A DNA stretch of 64,000 nt from Megascapheus bottae (lineage: Eukaryota > Chordata > Mammalia > Rodentia > Geomyidae): NCBI GenBank assembly GCA_024803745.1, contig JANJXV010000025.1:22889110-22953109 (forward strand), given 5' to 3'. Position 1 is the stretch's first letter. Each line of letters begins with the position of its first letter. Under the pieces are notes generated by a model. The model was given only the letters and a program-made list of their open reading frames with translations. It was not told where the DNA came from and did not search any database. The translations under genes were made by a program, and so were the position numbers. Shown piece after piece: positions 21,395-33,429 of this stretch.

Positions 21395-23185
21395 CAAATG
21401 CAGACTGAGCTCCTGGGATGGAGTGGGATGTGAGGATTATGGCTTCATTGGATAGAGGTAAACAGAAGGCTAGAGAGAGGGAGTGATGGAAGCAGGCAAC
21501 TGCATTACGGTGTCACTGCTCTATAGGCTCTCTTTACAGAGGAAGGCCATTCACCCTCGGTCACATCCAGATAGGATCGTGTCTTTCCCTGGTTTCTTCC
21601 AGGGGGCGGGAGGTGAATGGAGAATTTGAAAGCTGCAGGGTAGCGAAGGCTCGGGTTTAGAGCTGTGCCAGGCTACATAGCATCTGTCCAGTCTTCATAA
21701 TGTACTGCTCTTCCTCTTGCACTTCTGCAGGACAGCCAGACTGGGCTGGCAGGGGTCCAGAAAAACACTGCTCCCAGTTGCGTTTCCCAGAAATGGCTGC
21801 TTGGTGTAGCCAGCTAGAAACCCAGTCTTGTCTGCTCACCCCTGACCAACCCGGCTGGTGACCCCAGCTGCTCAGGAGGCAGGAGGACCTCAGGCCGAGG
21901 CGGGGCCTCTCTGAAAAAGAATGAAAGCAGAAAGGGCTTAGAGCACCCCTGACTGGCAACCACAAGGCCCTGAGTTCAAATCCTAGTATCACCAGACACA
22001 GAAAAGGTTACTGCAGGATGCTGGCCAGCCCTGGGGCTCACCACAGGGCTGGAAGGAAGGCTGTTTAAGAGCCAGTGCCAAGGCAGTGCTCACAGGACTG
22101 GCCGAGGAGCGGGTATGGGGGGTTAGCACCAAGGTCTGGAAGAGCCATTTGACCAGCTCCTCCAGGACCCCAGAAGCAGAACCCATCTCTAGAAGATTCT
22201 AGAGCCAGATGACATCTATTTATTGTCCAGAATCCCAGCTGGACTCCCTGCCCTATCCCTGTGGCCAGCGTGCAGTGGGGTCCCCCGGGGGAGTTACAGC
22301 TGGCCTGCTGTGTGTGGATGCCTGAGGAAGGCTGAGATTGGTGGGGGGGCACTCAGGCCCCCACCTGCCACTGGGGAAACACTGGCCTGGATCCAGGTCC
22401 TGGCTGGGACCAAGCCTGGTCACTGATTAGATCTGGGTTCTAATCACAGTGGCTCCCTGTGGCCAAAATCTCCTGTGGCCCTTGTGTGGCCCCCTGGCCT
22501 CCGTTTACCCAGGGGTGTGTGGAGCTTTCTGGGGGAGGGGAATCTCATAGACACAGCCTGCATCACCCTCGTTTCAGGGATGGCGACACCGAGGTCCAGA
22601 GAGGTTCAGAAAGCTGCCTGCGGGTGTACAGCCAGGCATGGACATGGTGGGAATTCAAACTCAGGTCTCTGGCTGGGGCCGTCGGCCCCAAAGCTAGCAC
22701 AGGGGGAGCAGGAAGCCAGCTCTGTGGCTGCCTGCCTTGGACTTTGGCCCCTGGCACCAGAGCCAGCAGCAGGCCGGTGAGCTGAGCGAGTGAGCGGGCA
22801 AAGTTAAAGTGCCAGACCCCGCCCTGTCTGCAGGGGGTGGGGAGATAGCTGGGGGAGAAGGGCTCCAGCTGGGAGCCCCCCCACCGCCCCTGCGAGCCAG
22901 CTGGAGTCCACTCAGAACCCCGGGGGCTCTCTCTCACAGGAGGATGGGGGCAGCCTCTGGCCCACCCCTGACAGGTGACCTCGGCCACTCCTGCTGTCCC
23001 GCTCACAGCATGCTGACCCACCCTGGTTGCCATGGTGATGAGAAGAAGAACAGAAGGCAGGCCCTCACCACCTGCCCCCAAGCTGCCGAGCCACAGAAGG
23101 TGCCAGAAGTCCTGCCAGCCCCGCTGTCCCCTCCCTCCCTAGACCTGAAGGGAGGTGGCAGTCACCCCAGTCTCCTCAGGAAAAC

Positions 23186-23475
23186 TGGTGGATCACGCCT
23201 GTCATCTAGCTACTCAGGTGGCTGAGATGTGAGGATGAAGGTTCAAAGCCAGCTGGGGCAGCAAAGTCTGCAGGATCTTTAGCTCCACTTGACCACCAGA
23301 AAACTGGAAGTGGTGCTACTGTGGCTCAAAGTGGTCGCAAAGTGAGTAGAAGAGAGCTCAGGGACAACTCCCAGCCCCTGAGTTCAACATCCATAACTGA
23401 CAGAGAGCCAGCATTGAGGAAAAAAAAAAAAAAAGCTAAAGGACAGTGTTCAGTCTCTGAGTTCAAACCCTAGGG
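23186..23475 (+). mobile_element. B1-ID SINE
   Basis: Head with 'cacgcctgtcatctagctac', tail with 'ctgtggctcaaagtggtcgc', a poly(A) run near 23420, then a second short ID-like tail. Confidence 0.8.
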
Positions 23476-24261
23476 ATATTATAGACAACACTATTAGATT
23501 TGTTACTTTTATTTGGATTTGCACCAAGCTTTTGGTTCCTAAGACCAACGGAGCAGCACGCACACGACAAAAAAAGACTTCATCACCTTAATAAGTTATA
23601 TTCACTGTGAAATGTTTATATAACACCCCAACACTCTTTCAACAACTCTTGAGAAACCAACGGAAAATTACAAATGATTTATCTGGCAGTGAATGATTGC
23701 AACTCTTCCCCATGGGGTAGGAGCCAAAGCAGTATCCAAAAGGAAAAATCACAGCCATTTTTCCCTAAGTCCGTGTATTGCAAAACAAACAAGACTGAAA
23801 CATGTGTGAGCCTAGAATCAGAAATCTCAGCATGGAAGGCCCTCTCTTTCCTGCCGCTCCCCACCCCTGCAGTTTGCTTCTGTTTCATGATTTTGCTGAC
23901 ACAGTCTGACTGTATGAACAGAAATACGAACATTGTCACCCGCCCCCACCCCCAAGTATAACTGTATGAACAGAGTTGGGAAACCTTTGAGAGAGGTGGA
24001 GAGAGATGGCCGCTCCCTCCAAGAGACAGAAAACAGAAGTTCAGGAATGCTATTTCAGCTCAACCTCGGGGACGTCCATCCTCCCCAGAGGTGTTCAACG
24101 GAGCCAGAGCAGCTTCTGGACACTTCTGGAGCTGCCCCAGGAAGCCATATGGGAGGAAGTGGAGGCCGACACTTGGATCACTGAAAGAGTGCCCAGCCCA
24201 GCACCCCACTGTCTTTTCTCCCCAGAGAAGTTTCATTTCCTCTTCTGAAAGAGGCAGGATA

Positions 24262-24264
24262 CAC

Positions 24265-24302
<38 letters not shown>

Positions 24303-24345
24303 ACACACGCGCACACACACACGTGCACATACACACATACACATC
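24262..24345. repeat. Alternating GT / CA / CG block
   Basis: About 40 bases of GT repeats run straight into 'gcacacacgcgcacacac' and CA repeats. It is alternating purine-pyrimidine, roughly self-complementary around 24300, and can form a hairpin or Z-DNA. Confidence 0.95.
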
Positions 24346-25499
24346 CTGGTGACTCCAGGAAAACCTCAGGCCACTTCAAGTTCTCCAATCGAGAGGTTCG
24401 TAAGCTTTCCTCCCCAAGCCAAGAGCTCAGAACTAGTGAATGTACAAGATTCACAGCCCTGGACAGAAAGGAGTCTCTCCAATCTCCACCACCCCTCAGC
24501 CTCAGTTTCCCCTTGGGCCACCCCCTAACCTGCCTGGGGTGAGAGGGAGACAACTATCATGAAGCTAGCAGAAAGATCCTTGGGCTACAGATACCCAAAC
24601 AAGCATTGCAGGACCAGAGGCCACGGCTCAGGGCTGTGAACCCCCTTGGGTGCAATCGGGGCTGCCCATGAAGGAGAAGGCCTCAGGCTCCTTACCCTGA
24701 GCCAGGGGCAAACTGAGAAGGCAGGAGATTGACCTTTATTTACAAAAAGAAAAGTGACTCCCTCTCAACCAACCAACCCGGCTGGGTGCAGGGAGTCTTA
24801 CCTCCCCGCCCGGTGGAAGGCAGGGACAGGACAACCACAATGCAAGGCGAGCTTGGACAACGGTCAGGAGGCACTAACTGAAAAAGAAGGAAAGCAGAGT
24901 GTGGCCTAAAGGTGTGGCTCCAGGGCCAGGGCATCTGTCTAGCAAGTGTGAGGTTCTGAGTTCACCACTGACTGTCACGACAAACCGACCGATGACTAAC
25001 TTAAAATAAAAAAATATTATTCCACATTCCATTTTGGAAATGCAAGCCACGGAGGCCTCTGGGGCTCTGTCTTCTGGAAGCAGGCAAGGCCAGCGAGGGG
25101 ACGGTGCCAGGGGCCCCTGTGGACACTGCAGATGCCGCACCCCAGGAAGAGCAGCGCTCAAGACCTGCCGGTCAGTGAGTCACTGTCACCGCGTCCTCCT
25201 GAGGACTGGTGTGGCACTGGGCCTCGGGTGGGGGCTTTCCTCCCTTCCTCCCTCCTCCACCGGGCGTGGACTGGGAGTGCAAGTGTGGCCCTGGGTCCCC
25301 ATGGCTGGGGGCAGCAGCGGGGCGGGGAGTTTTGGGGTGACACCGTCCAGAAAGGCTCCCCAGAACCCATCCTGGCTTCTCAGCCCAAGCTGCCGCTTCC
25401 CGTCCGTGCCTCAGTTTCCAGATCTTGTGCCCAAGTCCCCAAGGCCTTGGGAAGGCTCTAGAATCTCCTTCCTCTGTGGGCCACCGTGGCTGGACGTAA

Positions 25500-26345
25500 G
25501 CCCCAGCCTCCGTTTCCCCGTGAGAATGTAGGATGGGGAGGGGTGAGCCCAGGAATTCTGGGGTTCCCGGAGGAGGGGCGGGGCGGGGGGCCCGTCGGGG
25601 GCCTGGGCTGAACCCCAGCAGGACAGCGGGGACCCCCCGGTCGGCCCGGCTCTCCTGGACGCGGGGGTTGATTTTGTTTTTCGAATCGGAATGCAGGGTT
25701 CCTGGTTTCCCCGCCTGTGAACGCCCGGGAAGGAGCCTGGGCGGCTCCATTTTCGGAAATTCCCGGGGAGAACTCGGGGGTCCGGGCGGCCCCCGCGAAC
25801 ACGAGGGGGGCGGCCACGCTCCCGGGGCGCACAGGCCGAGCCGGACCGGACACCGGGGGTCCCGGGCGCAGCCCCTGCGCCGCCCCGGCCTCGATCCGCC
25901 CCTCCACCCCCGCCGCACCGCCCTCCGCGGCCGCGGGGACACCGCCTCGGCCGGACCCCCGCACCCCGAAAACCCGGATCCGGAGCCCCGCGGCCCGCAC
26001 GGGGCCCGGCGCTGCCCGTGACCCCGCCCTCGGCCTGCGGACCCCGGACCCCCGCCCGCCTCCAGCCACCATCCAGGACGACGAGCCCACCACGACCCGA
26101 CCCGGCCCGCGGACCCTACCTGCGGGATCCGGCCCCATCCGCCGGCGACGGACCCGGAGGGGACCCGGCCGCCGACCGTGCCGGGGCTTTCCTGCCTCGG
26201 GGCCCCGCCCACCGCCGCGGGCCCCGCCCACCGCCGCGGGCCCCGCCCACCGCCGCGGGCCCCGCCCACCGCCGCGGGCCCCGCCCACCGCCGCGGGCCC
26301 CGCCCACCGCCGCGGGCCCCGCCCCTCCTCCTCCCCCGCCCGCTC
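25500..26345 (-). promoter_or_regulatory. IL4R: CpG island, probable IL4R promoter and untranslated exon 1
   Basis: Strong CpG density on both strands about 4.5 kb upstream of the IL4R start codon. On the minus strand, CCCGCAG|gtaggg at 26120/26119 is a good donor and could end an untranslated first exon starting somewhere in 26121-26200. The GC-box repeats at 26202-26334 would then be the proximal promoter. No TATA box was seen. Exon 1 limits are inference. The 486-codon minus-strand reading across this island is a composition artefact. Confidence 0.6.
26202..26334 (-). repeat. Minisatellite of GC boxes, six 19-bp units plus a partial
   Basis: The unit GCCCCGCCCACCGCCGCGG repeats perfectly at 26202, 26221, 26240, 26259, 26278 and 26297, then a partial copy starts at 26316. 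Each unit holds a GGGCGGGGC-type GC box on the minus strand, a Sp1/KLF site, so the array is also a cluster of binding sites. Confidence 0.97.
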
Positions 26346-27247
26346 ACTTCCCCGCGCCACGCGGGCGCCAGCCTCTTTGCATGCGCTATCTCTTTCCCTT
26401 TTCCCACAGGCCCCGCCCTGGTGGCTTTGATTTGCATACCCCGCCCTCGTCTCCAGCGTCGAGCTCGAGACCCCGCCCCCTCATTTGCATGCATCCCTCC
26501 GCCCCTCCGGACCACCTGGCGCTGAGCTGGCTCAGCTTGTGATCTGAGTGATGGAGAAATGGTCGTCGTCCAGGGTGACTCACGCACACACACGCACACA
26601 CACACCACTTTCACAGAGGGGGTCCCAGCCATCCGGCCCTCTTCCCCACACGCTCAACGCCATTGCTCACAGCCTTGGGGTTCCCAGGGCGCCCCTTGGC
26701 CTTGCGGAGAGTTACACGTGGGGAAACTGAGGCAGGCGCTCAGAATCATGCATCAGGTATAAGGGACGGAGCTGAGGTCGGAACCGAGGCTCCATAGACA
26801 CCAGGGAAGAGTTTTGGAAGAAACACACCGTGGAGATCTGAACAGTTCAACCCTGAAATGTTAGCCAAGGGAAAGGGGGTGAAAATCTGAACCCCGTTTG
26901 CTTGGTTGTGAAAGCAGGATGAGTTCAGCAGTGACAGGACAGGATCTGGGAAGGGTGGGAAGGAGGGCAGGCAGGAGTTACAGGAATTCTTAGTGTGCTT
27001 TGTGTAACATTCCTGTAAGTCTGAGGTTAGGTCAGAATGGACGGGAGAGCACACAGGGCCTGTGGTCCCACAACAGGCGAGGTACTGGAAGTGCATTGCT
27101 CAGTGGGCCAGCCCTCATTGGTGGTGAACTCCGCCAGCCGTTGCAAGAGGTCCCCAAATCTCTATCTTTTATCCAGGGGTCAATATATGATAAGCTCAGC
27201 CACATTAAAGCACAGCCTTGGTTTTTGGTGGTGGTGGTGGTGGCCGT

Positions 27248-27830
27248 GGCAGTGATGCGGCCTGGGTGTTGTCCCTGAGCATTTTCTGCTCAAGGCTAGT
27301 GCTCTACCATTTGAGCCACAACACCACTTCCAGTTATCTGGTGGTCAATTGAAGATAGGAATCTTACAGGGATGTTTCTTCCTGGGATGGCTTTGAACCA
27401 TGATCCTCAGATCTCAGTCTCTTGAGTATGCAAAAAAAAAAAGACTGGGGCTTTGGGAATAGCCCCAGCTTAATAGACAAGCTGAGCATAAGGAAGTGTA
27501 ATGGGTTGGATGTGAAACCCCAGAACTTTTTTTTCTTTTGCTTTTGGTGTATGCTGAACCCAGGGCCTTGCAGGATTTTTTTTTTTTGTTGTTGTTGCTG
27601 TTTTGTTTTGTTTTTGTCAGTTGTGGGGCTTAGACTCAGACCTAGGGGTTGTCCCAGAGCTTTTCTCTCCAAAGCTAGTACTCTTCCACTTTGAGCCACA
27701 GTTCCATTTCTGGCTTTCTCTTGGTTTACTGGAGATAAGAGTCTCACAGACTTTCCTGCCCAGGCTGGTTTCGAATTCTGATCCTCAGATCTCAGCTTCC
27801 TGACTAGGTGGGATTACACAAGGCACGGCT
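27248..27830 (-). mobile_element. Two B1-ID SINEs
   Basis: Minus-strand copies at about 27248-27432 and 27580-27830. Short A/T-rich DNA separates them. Confidence 0.75.
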
Positions 27831-28624
27831 GGGCCTTGCCCTCTTGCTTGAGCTTTTTCACTCTGTTTCTGGCTTTTTGGTGGGAGAAGAGAGGAGAGAA
27901 GAGGGAAGAGGAAGAGTGACGATTTGAGGAAAGAGAGAGAGAGATCCTTCACAGCCAGTTTTCTCCATTCTGCACTCTTTCACATCTGGGTCTACAGCCA
28001 TGGCAAACCTCAAGGGACTTCTCTTCTAAAGAACAGAATATGGCAGAAAAAAAAAATCATGGCTTAGCTTCTAGGGCTGAGTTGGAAAGGAGATTGCTTC
28101 TACTCAGTGGAAGGGGAGGGAGAGAGAGAGGGATGGCTGAGCCCCAGTTGTTGGGGAGAACAGTAGGCCCAGGCACAGGGCGCTTTTGGGTGGCTCTGGC
28201 CCTCAGCTCCCGGTCACCGGTGTTGACAGCCTAGGGCATGAAGATGGATGGAGCCCATTAAACTCTGGCCACATTGCCAAATGATCAGCAAAATGAATGG
28301 CCCTGGCCCTGTTGCTCTCCCCACTACCCCCCCCTCCGCCTCCAGGCGCCATCTAGAGTAGAGACAGGACTACAGACAAGCCGGCTCCATCCACCAGCAA
28401 TATCAATAGCATCGTGTTTGGGGTGTGTGTGTGTGTGTTACATGTGTGCTGTGTGTTGAATGACTAGAATACCCATAATATTCATACCCATAGTCTTCCT
28501 TGGCAACACTTGAGACAGTCATGACAACCCCATCCCAGAGATCTCAGGCTCCCAAGTGACAAGGATGGCTGGGGACCCAGCTCTGTCAAAGTGACACAAC
28601 TGGAAACAAGGATCTAGAACTCCT

Positions 28625-30200
28625 TTTTTTGTGTGTGTGGGTCCAGGGCTTGAACTCTGGGCCTGGGCGCTGTCCCTGAGCTCTTCAGCTCAAGACTACC
28701 ACCTTACCCTTGAGCCACAATCCCACTTGCCGTTTTCTAATGATTAATTGGAGATGAGAGTCTCTCAGTTTCGTAGTGCCTGGGCTGGCTTTGAACCGAG
28801 ATCCTTAGATCTCAGTCTCCTGAGTAGCTAGGATTACAGGCATGAGCCACCACACCCGGCAGATCTCGAACTCTTGTCATGGGGATAGAACTTTCTAGAA
28901 ACCAAAGCCCACATGTCTCTGAGCAGCTGCTGGAGAGGTGAGAAGGTGTAGCTCTCACATCATAGGAGGGAGAAAAAAAGCCCCTGCTTATATACTGGTC
29001 CTAGGACTTGAACCCACAGCCTGGATGCTGTCCCTTAGCTTATTTTTTTGTCTTGGCTCAAGGCTGGTGCTCTACTACTTGCGCCACAATGCCACTTCTG
29101 CTTTTCCTGAGTAGTTTATTGGAGATAAGAGTCTCATGGACTTTCCTACTGTGCTCCTCAGATCTCATCCTCCTGAGTAGGTAAGATGACAGGTATGAGT
29201 CATTGGCACCCTGCCTAGTTTTGTCTATAAGATGCTTGTCTCTGGCATTTCTGTTGAAGTAGTTGACTAACACAATGGGTGTTTCAACAACCTCTTCCCG
29301 GTACTGAGGTTCTTTCCCCTCTTTTTTTTTTTCTCATCCTAAACAGCACAGAGATGGATATTGGAAATGAATGTGCTTGTTTAACTCCTGAAGAAAAACA
29401 CTGAGGATCCACATAGTTGAAATGCAGATCAGAGCCCTGATATATCTAAGCCCTCTTATTCTACCCTTCTCTTGCTTCTATGTCTGTCCCTTCAAAAACT
29501 ATCTGCTTCTCCACCCCACAGAGAGAGCTGTTTTATCACAAATTTATTTCAGAAAAATTCATATGTTGTTAAAAACCAGGTCCCCACCTTGCTGGAAGCT
29601 CACGCCTGTAATCTTAGCTATTCAGGAAGCTGAGATTGGGGTCCAAAGCCAGCCTGGGCAGAAAAGTCCCTGTGAGACTTCTTTCTCCAGTTAACCACTC
29701 AAAAAAGAAAAAACAGAAACAAAATCCCAGAAGTGCTGTGGCTCAAGAGATTCAGCACTATCCTTGAGCACAAAGTGGCTCAGGGACAGTGTCCAGGCCC
29801 TGAGCTCAAGGCTCAGGACTGGCCAACAAACAAGCAAAAGCCAGTCTAGTTAGAGAAATCTGAGAGACTCTTATTTCTAGTGAACTGACAAAATGTCAGA
29901 AGTAGAGCTGTGGCTCAAGTGGTAGAGCATTGGCCTTGAGCAGAAAAAGCCAAGCAAGAGCATGAAGCTTTGGGTTCCAATCTCAGTACCAGCACACACA
30001 CATAAAAAGAAATACACTTTATGGCTGGGAGTTTGGCCTAGTGATAGAGTGCTTACCTAGCATGCAGGAAGCCCTGGGTTCGATTCCTTAGTACCACATA
30101 CACAGAAAAAGCCAGAAATAGTGCTATGGCTCAAGTAGTTGATTACTACAAGGACAGTGCCCAAGCCCTGAGTTCAAGCCCTGGGACTGGAAAAAAATAC
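28625..30200. mobile_element. SINE cluster
   Basis: Minus-strand B1-ID copies at 28625-28862 and 28985-29215. Plus-strand copies at 29580-29832 (B1-ID), 29835-30000 (ID-like) and 30020-30200 (ID/ID-like dimer with 'gggttcgattccttagtacc'). Confidence 0.8.
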
Positions 30201-30257
30201 ACTTTATATTCACATTTTGGCACAGGTCATCATCCTCTCTGTTTGGCACCGGTGTAC

Positions 30258-30272
30258 ACATCATCATCATCG

Positions 30273-30312
<40 letters not shown>
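30258..30312. repeat. (ATC)n microsatellite
   Basis: About 18 ATC units with one GTC interruption. The opposite strand reads poly-Met. Confidence 0.95.
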
Positions 30313-30313
<1 letters not shown>

Positions 30314-30329
30314 TCACACTTGCATACCA

Positions 30330-30801
30330 GAGACTAACATCTTCAAGGCAATCATTCAGTCTGCATTAATTAGGCTGCTCATGTATATGATTCTGCTCTT
30401 TTCTATCCAAAAAGTGCTGGCCAGACGTGGAACAGGCTGGTCAGGAAATTGTGCAATGTCACATGATTTCATTTATATAAAACTCCACAATGGGCAAAAC
30501 TCACTGACAGGAAAGGAAGGGAGCCTGCTGGGTGTGGACAGGACTGACAAATGCTGGCTTCGGGAACTGGAAGAACAGCTGGGCGCTGGTGGCTTCCGTT
30601 TATAACCCTAGCTACTTAGGAGGCTGAGATGTGAGGACGAAGGTTCACAGCCAGCCCAAGCAGAAACGCTGGTGAGACTCTTATCTCCAGTGATCCACCA
30701 AGAAGCCAGAAGTGGAGCTGTTGCTCAAGTGGTAGAAGGCTAGCCTTGCACTAAAGATGATCAGGGACAGTGCCCAGGCCCTGAGTTCACACCCCAGAAT
30801 C

Positions 30802-30844
<43 letters not shown>

Positions 30845-31095
30845 AGAAAACTTTAGGAGAGGAAATGTTCTGTATCTTGATTTGGGCCGTGGTTACATGG
30901 GCACATGCATTTGTCAAAAATAAATGCACCAAAATAAATGCCCTTTGGGGGGGTCCTTTGGGGGGGGTTGCTGGTGTTCTATATCTTGATTGAATTTGCA
31001 TTGCACAGGTGAAGGGATTTTTGTCAACACTCATCAAAAGGTACAGTTCGGATCTGTGTGTCTCATTGTATGTAAATTTTTCTATGAAAAGAAAA
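30330..31095 (+). mobile_element. Old L1 3' end interrupted by a SINE
   Basis: Typical ancient mammalian L1 3' features are present: 'tgatttcatttatataaaac', then beyond the insert 'ttgatttgggccgtggttac' and 'tcattgtatgtaaattt'. A plus-strand B1-ID SINE (30575-30803) with a CA run (30802-30840) splits it. A related copy lies at 39.2-39.43 kb. Confidence 0.65.
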
Positions 31096-31100
31096 AGAAA

Positions 31101-31590
31101 ACCTGGGCACAATGGCTCTGTTGTGCCAAGATTGTTTCAAGTTCTGGGAATGACCCCCTCCCCCTTGTTTAAGGCCCATGTACTTGAACCCCAGGTGGTA
31201 ACAGCTTGGTACTCAGCGGTTAGACACCTGAGTTCTAATTCGACCAGTGGTTAATTGTGATTCTCCTTTAAAAGCGGTGTAAAGTTCTTGCTCAGGGCCT
31301 TTCAGCGTTGCTGGCTGTTGGTATGCAGAGGCCCGAGTCCGGACTGGAAAATAAACGAACCCCTGCTTTTTAGCTTTGGCTGTGGTCTCTGGTGGTCTTT
31401 TTGGGGTTCTAGAAATTCGGGTACAACAGCTCTTGCCTATAATCCTAGCTATTCAGGAAGCTGAGATATGAGGATGGCAGTTTGAAGCCAAAACAGGTTA
31501 GGAAAGTCTTTGAGAGCTTTCACTTCAGTCAACTAGTAGAGTGTTTGCCCGGAACAAAAACCTCAGAGAATTCAAGCCCAGGACCTGCAA
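31101..31590 (+). mobile_element. B1-ID SINE split by a solo LTR
   Basis: The head begins 'cctgggcacaatggctc' (31102-31118) and resumes after the LTR with 'ttgcctataatcctagctat'. Joining the parts gives a normal B1 head, so the SINE was there first. Confidence 0.8.
31119..31428 (+). mobile_element. Solo LTR of an endogenous retrovirus
   Basis: A 310-base element with inverted ends TGTTGTGCC and GGTACAACA. It is flanked by the 4-base duplication GCTC (31115-31118 and 31429-31432). Inside are a TTTAAAA box near 31267, a poly(A) signal AATAAA at 31350-31355 and a U5-like stretch with 'ctctggtggtctttttgggg'. No gag, pol or env sequence is nearby, so this is a recombined solo LTR. A 4-bp duplication fits gamma/ERV1-type integration. 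It is in plus orientation. Confidence 0.82.
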
Positions 31591-31669
31591 AAATAAACAA
31601 ACAAACAAAACAAAAGCAGACCAAAAGCCAATGACATAGTTAGTATGACTGCAATGAAAAACTACTAAC

Positions 31670-31882
31670 AGGAGCTGGGAAGGTGGCTTAGTGGTAGAGT
31701 GCTTGCCTAGCATGCATCAAGCCCTGGGTTCTATTCCTCAGTACCACATACACAGAAAAGGCTAGACGTGGCGCTGTGGCTCAAGTGACAGAGTGCTAGC
31801 TTTGAGCAAAAGAAGCTCAGGGATGAAGCCAGTGCTCAGGCCTGAGTTTAAAACCAAGGACTGGCAAAAAAAAAAAAAAAAA
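31670..31882 (+). mobile_element. ID/ID-like dimer SINE
   Basis: Starts 'ggagctgggaaggtggctta', has the ID core with 'gcttgcctagcatgcatcaa', then the ID-like unit and a poly(A) tail of 17 A at about 31866-31882. Confidence 0.85.
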
Positions 31883-31904
31883 TTCTTTTAAAGCTACAGA
31901 CAAA

Positions 31905-32900
31905 AGCAGGTAATGACTAAGTCTAGAATAACTGGGATTCCTGCACGCCATTTCCAGGAATGCAAAATGACATAGCTGTCTGGTAAATGTGGATTTTTTT
32001 TTTCTCTTCCTTCTTTTCTTCCGGTCCTCCATCCCTCAGCACAGCTGTCCAGAGTGATTGTACATTCTACTTTCCCACCAACCATGCAGTAGGATTCCTC
32101 CCCCACCCCCACATTCTCACCAATATGTATTGTTGTTTGAATTCACAATGGTGGTGGTCAATCTAACTGGGGTGAGATAGAATCTCAGAGTTTTTTTTTT
32201 TTTTTTTTCCAGTCCTGGGCTTGAGCTCAGGGTCTGAGCACTGTCCTTGGACTTTCTCAAGGCTAGAGCTCTACCACTTGAGCCTCAGCACCACTTCCGG
32301 CTTTTTTCTATGTATGTGGTACTTAGGACTCGAACCTTGGTCTTCGTGCATGCTAGGCAAGCACTCTACCACTAGGCCAAACTTTCGGCTCCCCTCAGAG
32401 TAGTTTTGATTTGCATTTCCTTGATGGTCAGAGAGGATGAATATTTCCTCAGAAGTTTCTCTGCCATTTTTACCTCTTCTTCTGAGAAGTTTCTCCTCAG
32501 CTCTTTTGGCCATTTACTAACTGGTTGATTAGCTTTGAGAGGCAGTTCATTTCTTGAGCTCCTTGTACAGTTTGAATATTAGGCTTTTGTTGAATGTATT
32601 GCTGGTAAAGAGCTTCTCCTAGTCTAGTTTAGAAGCTATGTCCTTTGCTGTGCAGAAACATTTTTGTTTTTGCCAGTCTTGGGGCTTGAACTCAGGGGTC
32701 TGAGCACTGTCCCTGAGCTTTTTGTTCAAGGGTAGTGATCTACCACTTGAGCCACAGTGCCATTTCTGACTTTTTCTGTGCAGATGCTAGGCAAGCACTC
32801 TACCACTAAGCTACATTCCCAGCCCTAAGAAACTTTTAATTTGAATGTAATCTCATTTGTCAAGTCTCTTTCCTATCTATTGTGCCCCAGTTACTCTAAG
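31905..32900 (-). mobile_element. Antisense L1 (ORF2 / 3' part) with two SINEs inserted
   Basis: Phrases typical of reverse-complement L1 ORF2 occur: 'gttttgatttgcatttcctt', 'cttttggccatttactaact', 'tcctttgctgtgcagaaaca'. Minus-strand SINEs interrupt it at 32193-32392 (flanked by tcagag on both sides) and at 32655-32825. Old and diverged; no open frame. Confidence 0.75.
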
Positions 32901-33039
32901 TGTATACATATATGTATATGCATGTATGCATGATATATATATATATATGTAGTCAAATATGCACTCTTCCTACTCAGAAGTGTATTAATCCTAGAGAAGT
33001 GAAAAATTATATTCACAGCCCAACATCTTTCTGCAAATA

Positions 33040-33400
33040 GGTTCAATTTTCTTCTTCATAATCCCAAACAGATGGAAACATTGCTGAGGTCTGTTGGCTA
33101 GCAACACATGATGTATCCTTACAAGGGAAGGCTCCTCAGCATTGGAGGGAAGACTCTCATAGCCTAGATGCATCACGCCTGTGTCTGAAATGCTTTCAGC
33201 ATTATTCATGATAGAATGAGCCAGGCTCCAAATGCAAAGTAATATAAATCTATTTATATGACGAAGTATAGGGAAATACACCAGTGGTTGCCAAAGGTTA
33301 AGGGTGAGAAGAAAGGTCTGTGGCAAAGGGCATGGGAGAAGTTTGGGACTGAATATTCTGTATTGCTGGGTGTACTGGCTACTTAACATTGCGTGCTAGC
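33040..33400 (+). mobile_element. Old L1 3' UTR fragment
   Basis: 'taaatctatttatatgacga' followed by 'ccagtggttgccaaaggtta' is the usual order in ancient L1 3' ends. The edges are uncertain. Confidence 0.5.
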
Positions 33401-33429
33401 ACCCTATTCCTGCCCTAGAACTGAAGACT

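Larger units (their letters stand above)
20980..25499 (-). other. IL4R: IL4R 5' intron(s)
   Basis: Between the start-codon exon and the CpG island. It holds SINEs at 21228-21352, 21840-21995, 23186-23475 and 24892-24975 (all plus), a GGA run (21352-21394) and a GT/CA block (24262-24345). Untranslated IL4R exons may lie here but I could not place them. Unique GC-rich sequence at 22.4-23.15 kb shows no gene. Confidence 0.6.

Noticed and set aside
25172..26632. 486-codon minus-strand frame over the IL4R CpG island
   Set aside because: Explained by GC-rich composition and the 19-bp minisatellite (Gly-Pro-Arg-Arg-Trp repeats).
31119..31428. Searched around the LTR for retroviral coding sequence
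   Set aside because: The flanks are the two halves of a SINE, so no internal proviral sequence remains.
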